Assembly: GCA_023414155.1 (NCBI GenBank)
Contig: JAEZOG010000133.1
Location: 1 to 5,251 of the forward strand
Direction of reading: 5' to 3'
Origin: Cyanobacteria bacterium OH_CFB_184
GTDB lineage: Bacteria; Cyanobacteriota; Vampirovibrionia; Gastranaerophilales; Gastranaerophilaceae
Length of the DNA stretch: 5,251 nucleotides
The notes under the pieces were generated by a model that was not told where the DNA came from, ran no database searches, and saw only the letters and a list, made by a program, of their open reading frames with translations. Of the stretch, positions 1 to 5,140 are shown piece after piece. The position numbers were made by a program, and so were the translations under genes. Position 1 is the first letter of the stretch; each line of letters opens with the position of its first letter.

Positions 1-2
1 AT

Positions 3-176
3 ATCAAACCACTTGAAGAAATTGGGATTAATGAGTTTGTAATTGATTTAAGCAGCTTAAACTCTAAATTTGTGCCGATATTATTAACAAATATGCTCAA
101 CTCACTAGCTGATCAGGCAGAAAATAAAGATGCTAAAAAATACTCGATCGAAACTTTTTCTCAATATATTCAATAG
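3..176 (+). CDS. C-terminal fragment of an unidentified protein (5' end outside window)
   Basis: The frame is open from the left edge of the window and ends at TAG 174-176, giving the last 57 codons of a gene that starts upstream. The fragment begins IKPLEEIGINEFVIDL and ends in a polar tail (SIETFSQYIQ). The alternation of hydrophobic and polar residues looks like genuine protein: a beta strand (EFVIDL) followed by an amphipathic helix. I do not recognise the family with any certainty. The 'Gly-Ile-x-x-Phe-x-Ile-Asp-Leu' segment followed by a helix recalls the C-terminal part of U32-type peptidases, but this is weak inference. The last 44 bases overlap the convergent gene at 133-483. The other two plus-strand frames have stops within the first 50 bases, which supports this frame. 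Confidence 0.6.
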   Translation: MKPLEEIGINEFVIDLSSLNSKFVPILLTNMLNSLADQAENKDAKKYSIETFSQYIQ

Positions 177-483
177 TTTCGTTTTTTCTCGGGCGCAGCT
201 CTAATTCAACGTTTTTAAGCTTCAAATGACGTATACAATACATTGTTTCATTGTCATTGACGATCCATAAGATTCTGCCTGATGGATATTTTGCAAAATG
301 ATACGTAGAACACATTATTGCGACTTTAGTTGAATCTATTAAATTCAAAGTAGTCACGTCAACTTCTAAACAATTACAGTCATTTTCAAATATGAATTTT
401 TTTACATAGTTTATGATCTCGAAAATATCTCTTTCATAACATTCTACTTTTAAGCAAAAATCTTGTTTTGAAGCAGTTCTCAT
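133..483 (-). CDS. Small STAS-like domain protein (possible anti-anti-sigma-type regulator)
   Basis: The 116-residue soluble protein has no signal peptide or membrane segment. Its pattern resembles a STAS domain: a core strand CLEVDVTTLNLIDS (38-51), a helix STKVAIMCSTYHFAKY (51-66), a Gly turn, a strand RILWIVND (70-77), a helix ETMYCIRHLKL (79-89) and a last strand NVELEL (91-96). In SpoIIAA-type anti-anti-sigma factors the phosphorylated Ser sits in an Asp-Ser-[Ser/Thr] turn at the start of the helix; here Asp50-Ser51-Thr52 occupies that place. The usual next Gly is Lys53. The match is by pattern only, so the STAS call is inference. The ATG at 481-483 is preceded by a purine-rich AGAGAAAG that could act as a ribosome binding site. 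No kinase or sigma factor gene lies next to it in this window, and its 3' end overlaps the convergent neighbour by 44 bases. Confidence 0.6.
   Translation of the reverse strand: MRTASKQDFCLKVECYERDIFEIINYVKKFIFENDCNCLEVDVTTLNLIDSTKVAIMCSTYHFAKYPSGRILWIVNDNETMYCIRHLKLKNVELELRPRKNETIEYIEKKFRSSIF
149..187 (+). terminator. Weak candidate intrinsic terminator of the left-edge gene
   Basis: A 7-bp inverted repeat, CGAAACT (149-155) and AGTTTCG (175-181), with a 19-base AT-rich loop, is followed by six T at 182-187. The stem overlaps the stop codon of the left-edge gene and lies inside the convergent gene. The long loop and A/T-rich stem make it a weak terminator at best. Confidence 0.3.
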
Positions 484-582
484 ACAGTCTTTCTCTTATG
501 CGATATCTTTTATTTTTATCGGAATATTTTAAAAAAAATAAAGAGAAAATAATAAAACTACATTATTTAGACTAGATTGTCG

Positions 583-588
583 TATAAT
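583..588 (+). promoter_or_regulatory. -10 element of the kdsD-kdsC promoter
   Basis: A consensus TATAAT lies 32 bases before the kdsD start. A -35 at 17-bp spacing would be ACATTA (560-565), which is poor. Transcription would begin near position 595, giving a leader of about 26 bases. A perfect palindrome (592-603) overlaps the predicted start site. Confidence 0.5.
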
Positions 589-591
589 TAA

Positions 592-603
592 TATGTGCAC
601 ATA
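592..603. promoter_or_regulatory. Perfect 12-bp palindrome TATGTGCACATA, candidate operator
   Basis: TATGTG and CACATA form an uninterrupted palindrome immediately downstream of the kdsD -10 element and over the predicted transcription start. With no loop it is poorly suited to an RNA hairpin and better suited to a dimeric DNA-binding protein. The regulator is unknown. Confidence 0.35.
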
Positions 604-620
604 AAAGTTGAAGGTAGTTT

Positions 621-1607
621 ATGCTTGAAATAATAGGAAAATCAAACGTTATTACTGATGTTGCAAAAGCAGTATTTAAAATTGAAGCAGATTCTATTTT
701 AAAATTACAAGAAAGAATTAACGGAAACCTTCAAGAAGCACTTAATATAATATTAAAATCAAAAGGCAGAGTGATTGTTACAGGAATGGGTAAATCAGGT
801 CTTGTAGGAAGAAAAATTGCTGCAACGCTATCTTCTACAGGCACTCCGTCATACTTTTTACATCCTGCAGAAAGCACTCACGGTGATTCTGGGATCATAA
901 CAAGAGAAGACGTTGTAATCGCAATATCAAACAGCGGTGAAACATCTGAACTGTTAAACTTACTTCCTTTAATAAAAAGATTTGAAGTACCACTAATCTG
1001 CATGGTAGGAAAAACAAACTCTACACTTGCTCAAAAAAGTGATGTTGTCTTTGACATATCGGTAGAAAAAGAAGCTTGCCCACTAGGTAAAGCTCCAACT
1101 GCAAGTACAACAGCCACTCTTGCTATGGGAGATGCGATTGCTGTTTGCTTATTAAAACAAAGAGGCTTCTCTGAAGAAGATTTTCTTCTTTATCATCCAT
1201 CAGGTACTCTTGGAAAAGGCATTTTGTACAGTGTAAAAGAACTTATGATCCAAGATCAAAACCTACCGATTGCAAAAGAAGACGAGCATTTCTTATCTGT
1301 TGTAGAGTTCATTTCGCAGAAGAAATTAGGCTGCGCAATAATAGTAAACAACAATAATCAAATGACTGGGATTCTTACAGACGGTGACATTAGAAGAACT
1401 TTACTTAAGCATTCTGATGTTAGCAATTTAATAACAAAAGATGTTATGAGTAAAAATCCAAAAACGATTTCCGAAAATGAACTTGCAGCTAAAGCTCTTG
1501 CGATTATGGAAAAATACTCAATTACTTCTATTGCTGTTTGTGATCACAATATGGTTCCATCAGGCCTTATACACATACACGACTTGTTGAAAGCAGGAGT
1601 AGCATAG
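621..1607 (+). CDS. kdsD: D-arabinose 5-phosphate isomerase KdsD
   Basis: This cytoplasmic enzyme interconverts D-ribulose 5-phosphate and D-arabinose 5-phosphate, the first committed step towards Kdo in lipopolysaccharide. The 328 residues match the length of E. coli KdsD. An N-terminal SIS domain (about 35-185) carries GMGKSG (55-60), the STHGD loop (85-89), SNSGETSE (103-110) and EACPLG (151-156). It is followed by HPSGTLGK (192-199) and a pair of CBS domains (about 205-325, with TDGDIRR at 253-259). Residues equivalent to those proposed as catalytic in E. coli KdsD are all present with a one-residue offset: Lys58, Glu110, Glu151 and His192, plus His87. GAAGG at 610-614 lies six bases before the ATG and fixes the start. 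The stop codon abuts the kdsC start, so the two form an operon. The CBS pair may sense a ligand, but none can be named from sequence. Confidence 0.97.
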   Translation: MLEIIGKSNVITDVAKAVFKIEADSILKLQERINGNLQEALNIILKSKGRVIVTGMGKSGLVGRKIAATLSSTGTPSYFLHPAESTHGDSGIITREDVVIAISNSGETSELLNLLPLIKRFEVPLICMVGKTNSTLAQKSDVVFDISVEKEACPLGKAPTASTTATLAMGDAIAVCLLKQRGFSEEDFLLYHPSGTLGKGILYSVKELMIQDQNLPIAKEDEHFLSVVEFISQKKLGCAIIVNNNNQMTGILTDGDIRRTLLKHSDVSNLITKDVMSKNPKTISENELAAKALAIMEKYSITSIAVCDHNMVPSGLIHIHDLLKAGVA

Positions 1608-2105
1608 ATGACAAATATAGACTTAAAATATAAAGCAAGCAAAATTAAAATTGTGGCCTTTGATGTTGACGGAGTTATGACTGACGGAAGTTTAACTTTT
1701 GACGAAGACGGAAAAGAATATAAAACCTTTAACGCAAAAGACGGTCAAGGTATAGTAATGCTAAACAAATCAGGCTACATAACAGCCATAATTACAGCAA
1801 GAAATAACGGAACTGTTACACATAGATTTAACATTCTTGGAATGCACAAGTTATATCAAGGGCAAAAAAACAAAGAAACCGCTCTTGATGCGCTGGTTCA
1901 AGAATATAATGTAGACTACTCTGAAGTTGCTTATATGGGAGATGACTTACCTGACATTTGTGCTCTTAGAAAAGTAGGTCTTCCTTGTTGCCCGAATGAT
2001 GCGGTTGATGAAGTCAGAGGAATCTGTCAATTCATTTCACAAAAGAATGGTGGTAGAGGAGCAGTCAGAGAGCTTTGCGATTTCATACTTAAAAGTAAAA
2101 AATAA
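1608..2105 (+). CDS. kdsC: 3-deoxy-D-manno-octulosonate 8-phosphate phosphatase KdsC
   Basis: This HAD-superfamily C0-type phosphatase removes phosphate from Kdo-8-phosphate to give free Kdo, which is then activated by KdsB. The 165 residues are at the short end for KdsC (E. coli about 188) because the N-terminal extension is brief. Motif I is DVDGVMTDG (19-27), with Asp19 as nucleophile and Asp21 as general acid/base. Motif II is Thr63 in ITAR (62-65), motif III Lys87 in QGQKNK (84-89), and motif IV GDDLPD (111-116). The C-terminal tail carries GGRGAVRE (148-155), the conserved KdsC tail thought to reach the active site of a neighbouring subunit in the tetramer. AGGAG at 1595-1599, inside the kdsD end, lies eight bases before the ATG. 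The ATG directly follows the kdsD TAG, so translation is probably coupled. kdsA and kdsB are not in the window. Confidence 0.97.
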   Translation: MTNIDLKYKASKIKIVAFDVDGVMTDGSLTFDEDGKEYKTFNAKDGQGIVMLNKSGYITAIITARNNGTVTHRFNILGMHKLYQGQKNKETALDALVQEYNVDYSEVAYMGDDLPDICALRKVGLPCCPNDAVDEVRGICQFISQKNGGRGAVRELCDFILKSKK

Positions 2106-2124
2106 TTTATTTATATAAACTCAC

Positions 2125-2157
2125 AAAAAAAAGCGCCTCTTTTAAAGCGCTTTTTAA
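2125..2157. terminator. Bidirectional intrinsic terminator between kdsC and the HEAT-repeat gene
   Basis: AAAAAGCGC (2128-2136) pairs with GCGCTTTTT (2147-2155) around a 10-base loop. On the plus strand the stem ends in five T and serves kdsC. On the minus strand the run of eight A at 2125-2132 becomes eight U and serves the convergent HEAT-repeat gene. Confidence 0.85.
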
Positions 2158-2176
2158 TTTTATAAATTTATGGGAG

Positions 2177-3028
2177 CTATACGCCAACTTTTTTCTGTTG
2201 AGCTGCACCTGGAACTGATTGCCAGTTAGCTGCCATGATTTTTTTGAATGATTTTAATGCTGTATCTTCTAGTTCGCCAAGCTCTTCAGCTACCATAATT
2301 AATTCTCTTAATGGTAATAAAGCTCTTTGATCTCTAAGAACACCTAGTGCAGCTGCTGCACCGGCTCTAACTAAATCATTTTCTTGTTTATTTTGCATAA
2401 CTTCGATTAATGCAGGAACTGCTTTTTGATCGCTTAATTTTCCTAAAGAAGTTACTGCGTAAATTCTTACGTTTACCCATTCGTCTTTTAACATTGTGAT
2501 AATTTTATCAACTGCTTTTGGATTACCGATTTCTCCAAGTGCTCTAGTAGCATCACATCTTACATTAACTTTTTCGTGGTCTAATGATTCTATTAAAGCA
2601 TCTGTAGCAACATCACCGATTTCGATTAACGCATCAGTAGCAGTAATACAAACTTGTGGATTTTCATCATTTAAAGCTTCTACAAGAGGCTCAACAACTT
2701 CTTTTCCGCCTAAACGACCAAGTGCACGAGCTGCACGGACTCTAACGTCAACGTTTCTGTCTTCTCTTAAAGATTCAATAAGAGGAATAGTTGCAGAAAT
2801 GTCGCCAAGTTCACCTAAAGCTCTTGCTGCATATAAACGAACTGAACCGTTTTTATCATTTTTTAATACATCAATAAGTGGTTCAACAGCAGTACTGTCA
2901 CCCATTTCACCTAAAATTCTTGCGGCATTATATCTAACTTTTTCAGAATTACTAGTTCTTAAGTCATTCAATAGCTCATCAAATGTTTTTTTCGGCTGTT
3001 TTTTTCTTGAGTTCACACTAATTGTCAT
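2177..3028 (-). CDS. PBS/HEAT-repeat scaffold protein
   Basis: The 283-residue protein is almost wholly alpha-helical repeats. After a basic N-terminal tail (SRKKQPKK, 7-14), seven HEAT units of about 31 residues can be counted from their LGE(L/I/M)GD-like ends near residues 39, 71, 103, 134, 164, 195 and 228, most with the [VN]VR.xAaraLG signature. A less regular helical cap and a polar Gln/Lys tail follow (240-283). Such repeats form a solenoid that binds partner proteins. In cyanobacteria related PBS-lyase HEAT proteins attach or detach bilins (CpcE/F, NblB) or act in other roles, but there is no phycobiliprotein gene here and no catalytic residue can be assigned, so the partner is unknown. 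The start chosen is the ATG at 3026-3028, which has GGAGG (3035-3039) six bases upstream. An in-frame GTG 33 bases earlier lacks such a site. No signal peptide is seen. Confidence 0.9.
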   Translation of the reverse strand: MTISVNSRKKQPKKTFDELLNDLRTSNSEKVRYNAARILGEMGDSTAVEPLIDVLKNDKNGSVRLYAARALGELGDISATIPLIESLREDRNVDVRVRAARALGRLGGKEVVEPLVEALNDENPQVCITATDALIEIGDVATDALIESLDHEKVNVRCDATRALGEIGNPKAVDKIITMLKDEWVNVRIYAVTSLGKLSDQKAVPALIEVMQNKQENDLVRAGAAAALGVLRDQRALLPLRELIMVAEELGELEDTALKSFKKIMAANWQSVPGAAQQKKVGV

Positions 3029-3034
3029 GTCTTT

Positions 3035-3039
3035 CCTCC
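3035..3039 (-). promoter_or_regulatory. Ribosome binding site that decides the HEAT-gene start
   Basis: On the minus strand a perfect GGAGG sits six bases before the ATG at 3026-3028. The open frame extends 11 codons further to a GTG at 3059-3061, and the GGAGG lies inside that extension, so the shorter protein is preferred. Confidence 0.85.
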
Positions 3040-3115
3040 GACAAATTACCTTTTCCTTCACACTTATTATTTTAAAAAAAAGATATCTCTAACAATTGAC
3101 TTTTTTCATAAATAA

Positions 3116-3134
3116 GTTTACAAAATGTTTACAA
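3116..3134 (+). repeat. Tandem direct repeat GTTTACAA (period 11)
   Basis: GTTTACAA occurs at 3116-3123 and again at 3127-3134, eleven bases apart, about one helical turn. A third copy at 3304-3311 lies within a 16-bp imperfect palindrome. The copies fall in the divergent intergenic region and could be binding sites for one regulator. Confidence 0.4.
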
Positions 3135-3190
3135 TAATTTCCTTCTTTTAATAAAACGTATATAGAACACTTAATACATTTTGTTCCAGC

Positions 3191-3199
3191 ATTATAACA
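3191..3199 (-). promoter_or_regulatory. Extended -10 promoter (TGTTATAAT) for the HEAT-repeat gene
   Basis: Read on the minus strand, TGT directly precedes TATAAT, forming an extended -10 element. Transcription would start near 3184, leaving a leader of about 155 bases. There is no good -35 hexamer: the equivalent zone is filled by the inverted repeat at 3208-3232. Extended -10 promoters often tolerate a poor -35. Confidence 0.5.
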
Positions 3200-3207
3200 T
3201 ATTTTTT

Positions 3208-3232
3208 ATTCAAATGTGTAATTTATTTGAAT
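3208..3232. promoter_or_regulatory. Inverted repeat ATTCAAAT-N9-ATTTGAAT, candidate operator
   Basis: Two perfect 8-base arms (3208-3215 and 3225-3232) are separated by nine bases. The centre lies about 36 bases upstream of the predicted HEAT-gene transcription start, exactly where a -35 region would be, so a dimeric regulator binding here could control that promoter. AT-rich arms weaken the case against chance. Confidence 0.35.
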
Positions 3233-3298
3233 TATTAGCTTCTATTTTGTTAATTGTTTTTTTACACATTGAGTTGTTTAGCCATTTGAGGATTTCTT

Positions 3299-3314
3299 GT
3301 TTTGTTTACAAAAC
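3299..3314. promoter_or_regulatory. Inverted repeat GTTTTG-TTTA-CAAAAC containing the third GTTTACAA copy
   Basis: Six-base arms flank a 4-base centre about 71 bases before the prenyltransferase start. It overlaps the third GTTTACAA repeat copy (3304-3311). It may be an operator of the downstream pair; no T-tract follows, so it is not a terminator. Confidence 0.3.
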
Positions 3315-3384
3315 TTAATATTAAACAAGCAAAAATACTAGTAAAATTATTAATATTGTTAATTAGCATAGTAGGTGATTTTAT

Positions 3385-4380
3385 ATGAATAATGTATTGA
3401 AATCCGTTTCATTCTGGTTTAATGCAGGCAGGGGTTATTCAATTCCTATTTCTATTATGTCCTGGTCTGTTCCTTTTATTTTTGGACTAACCGACGGAGG
3501 AAGCTTTTTAAATGGTGTTTTAGCATTAATCGGTATAGTATTGGTCCACATTGGGGTCAATCTATTCGATGATGTGATTGACTATTATTTAGAAAAGAAA
3601 AAAATAGATAAAGGATTAGCGCCTGATTTTAATGTACAAAAGGGGAAATGCAAATATATGCTGGATGGCAAAGCAACTCCCATAAAAACATTATGGATTG
3701 CATTAATATTATTTTCAACTGCTCTGTTGATCGGCTTATATCTCAGCCTTGTGTGCGGCTGGCAAGTAATTGGAATTGCTATGTTTGCAGGTATTTTATG
3801 CCTTTTGTATCCCATACTTACTTACTTTGGACTTGGAGAAATTATTGTTGGGGTAATATTTGCTCCTATGTTATATTTTGGAACTTACTTTGTTATGACA
3901 AAGACTTATTCTCCAGAGATTATGTTTATTTCTATATCCACAGGACTTTTAACAATAGGTCTTTTGCACACTCATACATTAATGGACTATGATTTTGACA
4001 AAGATAACAATAAAAAAACCTTAAGCTCTATTGTCGGATCAAAACGAAATGCCGTAATAATGCAGGGCATTATAATGTTTTTAGCATATGTGAATGTACT
4101 TATAGGAATATATTTAGGCATTCTACCTAAAATTATGTTATTGACGCTCTTGAGCATACCGACTTCTGTAAGCTTATACAATCTGTTAATGCTTCATATT
4201 AAAGATCCAAAAATTGTTGTAAAGCGAAAATTTTGGATGGGACCTATGGAAAATTGGGAAACTTTCGTTAAGAATAATACTGAAAGCTTTATGATAAAAT
4301 TTCTTCTTGCAAGAAACGTAATGCTCGTTTTTACTATTTTTGTCTGTTTGGCAAAAATAATATCTGAAATAGCAGGTTAA
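3385..4380 (+). CDS. UbiA-superfamily membrane prenyltransferase, MenA-like
   Basis: The 331-residue integral membrane protein should transfer an isoprenoid chain from a polyprenyl diphosphate to an acceptor at the cytoplasmic membrane. About nine hydrophobic segments are visible, near 22-36, 43-60, 101-124, 128-146, 152-172, 179-197, 223-245, 249-270 and 305-327, as usual for UbiA folds. Both Mg-diphosphate motifs are present: NLFDDVID (59-66, NxxDDxxD) in the first cytoplasmic loop, and Asp201/Asp205 followed by KKTL (210-213) and the VG of SSIVG, which lines up with the DxxxDxxxGKxTL motif of MenA. The loop segment YMLDGKATP (91-99) matches the 'xxLxxGxxxP' of MenA proteins. The acceptor cannot be read from sequence: dihydroxynaphthoate is a candidate, but no other quinone gene is nearby. 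An insertion at about 272-300 (KRKFWMGPMENWE and flanks) is unlike the MenA core. AGGTGA at 3373-3378 lies six bases before the ATG. Confidence 0.85.
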   Translation: MNNVLKSVSFWFNAGRGYSIPISIMSWSVPFIFGLTDGGSFLNGVLALIGIVLVHIGVNLFDDVIDYYLEKKKIDKGLAPDFNVQKGKCKYMLDGKATPIKTLWIALILFSTALLIGLYLSLVCGWQVIGIAMFAGILCLLYPILTYFGLGEIIVGVIFAPMLYFGTYFVMTKTYSPEIMFISISTGLLTIGLLHTHTLMDYDFDKDNNKKTLSSIVGSKRNAVIMQGIIMFLAYVNVLIGIYLGILPKIMLLTLLSIPTSVSLYNLLMLHIKDPKIVVKRKFWMGPMENWETFVKNNTESFMIKFLLARNVMLVFTIFVCLAKIISEIAG

Positions 4381-4381
4381 A

Positions 4382-4612
4382 ATGTACATATTTGAACTTA
4401 TTTCAAAGCTATTAAAAAATAAGAAAAATGAAATTACGCCTATTGTGCCTGATTTTTTAGCCTCACAAGAAACAGATTCAGATGACTCTGAAAATTGTCA
4501 GCATATATTTATACCTATAGACAGCACAAAGCAAACCCTTGCGTGCTCCAAGTGCGGTTTTGTAATGAAAACCAAGGACTTTAAGAATAAGAATTTTTTC
4601 TTGAATGATTAG
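4382..4612 (+). CDS. Small zinc-ribbon-like protein, function unknown
   Basis: The 76-residue soluble protein begins one base after the prenyltransferase stop, with AGG at 4374-4376 five bases before the ATG, so the two are almost certainly co-transcribed and perhaps coupled. Residues 1-36 form a short hydrophobic/basic helix (FELISKLLKNKK) and an acidic linker (TDSDDSE). The second half contains Cys39-x-His41 and Cys55-x-x-Cys58-Gly, four possible zinc ligands spaced like a small zinc ribbon, with a beta-rich segment (HIFIPIDST) between. I do not recognise a named family. Adjacency suggests a role with the prenyltransferase, perhaps as a membrane-proximal partner, but that is inference. Confidence 0.7.
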   Translation: MYIFELISKLLKNKKNEITPIVPDFLASQETDSDDSENCQHIFIPIDSTKQTLACSKCGFVMKTKDFKNKNFFLND

Positions 4613-4627
4613 ATTGATTAACAAATT

Positions 4628-4658
4628 AAAAGGCTTACATTTTCTGTAAGCCTTTTTT
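4628..4658 (+). terminator. Strong intrinsic terminator of the prenyltransferase/zinc-ribbon pair
   Basis: AAAAGGCTTACA (4628-4639) pairs perfectly over 12 bases with TGTAAGCCTTTT (4645-4656) around a 5-base loop, followed by T to 4658. It lies 16 bases after the stop codon. On the minus strand the stem ends in four U then AATTTG, so it may also end transcripts coming from the ribbon-helix-helix side. Confidence 0.92.
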
Positions 4659-4688
4659 AAATTCCCCAAATATAACCCAATTCTAATC

Positions 4689-4810
4689 CTGAATTGTTCG
4701 ACTCTGCGAACTGTCAGTGTGCCGTCCTAATCGCTCTGCTGATCCCCATCAGCTTTACTGAGCCTTTTCTCCGATTTTAATCTAGTAGTGCCACGTGATA
4801 CTTTCGTATC
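4689..4810 (-). ncRNA. Candidate structured RNA or 3' UTR element (three hairpins)
   Basis: This gene-free stretch is clearly richer in GC than its surroundings (52 of 110 bases at 4691-4800). Three stems can be drawn. GTTCG 4696-4700 pairs with CGAAC 4707-4711, extended by CTGA 4689-4692 with TCAG 4714-4717. GCTGAT 4738-4743 pairs with ATCAGC 4748-4753, nested within AATCGCTC 4729-4736 pairing GAGC 4760-4763 and GATT 4773-4776 around a 9-base bulge. GATAC 4797-4801 pairs with GTATC 4806-4810. Read on the minus strand the last loop is GAAA, a GNRA tetraloop, and the middle loop is GGGG. That strand orientation would make this the 3' end of the ribbon-helix-helix transcript or a separate small RNA, ending at the 4628-4658 hairpin. 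It matches no riboswitch, tRNA, SRP, tmRNA or RNase P signature that I recognise. Confidence 0.35.
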
Positions 4811-4821
4811 TTTGACTTTTA

Positions 4822-5010
4822 TTAATCTAATAATGTTTCTAATAATTTTGCGTTCTTCACTGCTACTGCATTTTCTCTTACTTTTTGTTTGTGAATATAC
4901 GTTCTTAATGCTTCACGGATTAATTCGCTTCTTGTTCTGTTTTCTCCGTCTGCTACTGAATCAATCTTGTTTAAAAATTCTTCGGGCATTGAAATTAATA
5001 CTCTTGCCAT
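4822..5010 (-). CDS. Small ribbon-helix-helix (CopG/ParD-type) DNA-binding protein
   Basis: The 62-residue protein is a typical single-domain ribbon-helix-helix regulator. An N-terminal strand RVLISMP (3-9) would pair between two subunits and enter the DNA major groove. Helix A is about 10-20 (EEFLNKIDSVA), the turn is GENRT (22-26), and helix B is RSELIREALRTYI (27-39). A basic then amphipathic tail (40-62) follows. Such dimers act as transcription repressors or as antitoxins that bind their own promoter. No toxin-like frame lies beside it on either side within the window, so it looks like an orphan. GAGGAAG before the ATG at 5008-5010 gives a good ribosome binding site. An internal ATG (Met8) would remove the strand and is unlikely. 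Confidence 0.88.
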   Translation of the reverse strand: MARVLISMPEEFLNKIDSVADGENRTRSELIREALRTYIHKQKVRENAVAVKNAKLLETLLD

Positions 5011-5140
5011 AGGCTTCCTCTTTCTATAATCTTTTTTAATTTAACTCTTTGTTGTGTTTTCTCTGCTCTGTCTTCTTATCTCTCGTATGTGGTGCTTAGT
5101 CGCTTCTCGTGTTTTGTGTTTTCTCTCTACCCTTATATAA
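5011..5140 (-). promoter_or_regulatory. U-poor, probably unstructured 5' leader of the ribbon-helix-helix gene
   Basis: Read on the minus strand this stretch is rich in A, G and C with almost no U: only 4 of 86 bases at 5045-5130. An alternative -10, TATATA (5134-5139 on the minus strand), at its upstream end would make the leader about 120 bases. With so little U and few self-complementary segments, the RNA should be largely single-stranded. The remaining bases to 5251 hold AT-rich upstream sequence with no gene that I can support. Confidence 0.35.

Larger units (their letters stand above)
3029..3384. other. 356-base divergent intergenic region
   Basis: This very AT-rich stretch separates the minus-strand HEAT gene from the plus-strand prenyltransferase gene. 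It holds the HEAT promoter, the 3208-3232 inverted repeat, three GTTTACAA copies and the 3299-3314 palindrome. I see no convincing small coding frame, tRNA or riboswitch in it. For the plus-strand gene no clear promoter stands out: TAATAT (3316-3321) has no matching -35, and TTGACT (3097-3102) with TACAAA (3120-3125) at 17 bases would leave a leader of about 250 bases. Confidence 0.6.

Noticed and set aside
3029..3061. Eleven-codon N-terminal extension of the HEAT gene from a GTG
   Set aside because: The GGAGG site lies within this extension and is ideally spaced for the downstream ATG; the GTG itself has no comparable site.
2496..3092. Plus-strand open frame of 198 codons
   Set aside because: It lies antisense to the HEAT-repeat gene. 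Its Ser/Ala/Leu-rich sequence is a by-product of the repeated LGELGD codons, and the HEAT frame has the ribosome binding site, promoter and terminator.
3648..3992. Plus-strand 114-codon frame and the minus-strand frames within the prenyltransferase gene
   Set aside because: They are shadows of the membrane-protein gene; the real frame carries both Asp-rich motifs and a good ribosome binding site.
4478..4669. Minus-strand 63-codon frame antisense to the zinc-ribbon gene
   Set aside because: It runs through the strong terminator hairpin and has no recognisable domain or ribosome binding site.
4691..4717. Possible tRNA or tmRNA T-arm (GTTCGACTC)
   Set aside because: The flanking bases do not form a T-stem with a 7-base loop, and there is no acceptor stem, anticodon arm or CCA end in range.
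4792..4797. CACGTG palindrome
   Set aside because: Only six bases, without context; its overlap with the adjoining hairpin adds nothing.
4788..5012. Plus-strand hydrophobic open frame of 74 codons that could look like a membrane peptide
   Set aside because: It is the antisense of the ribbon-helix-helix gene, has no ribosome binding site, and its Leu/Phe richness follows from the complementary purine-rich strand.
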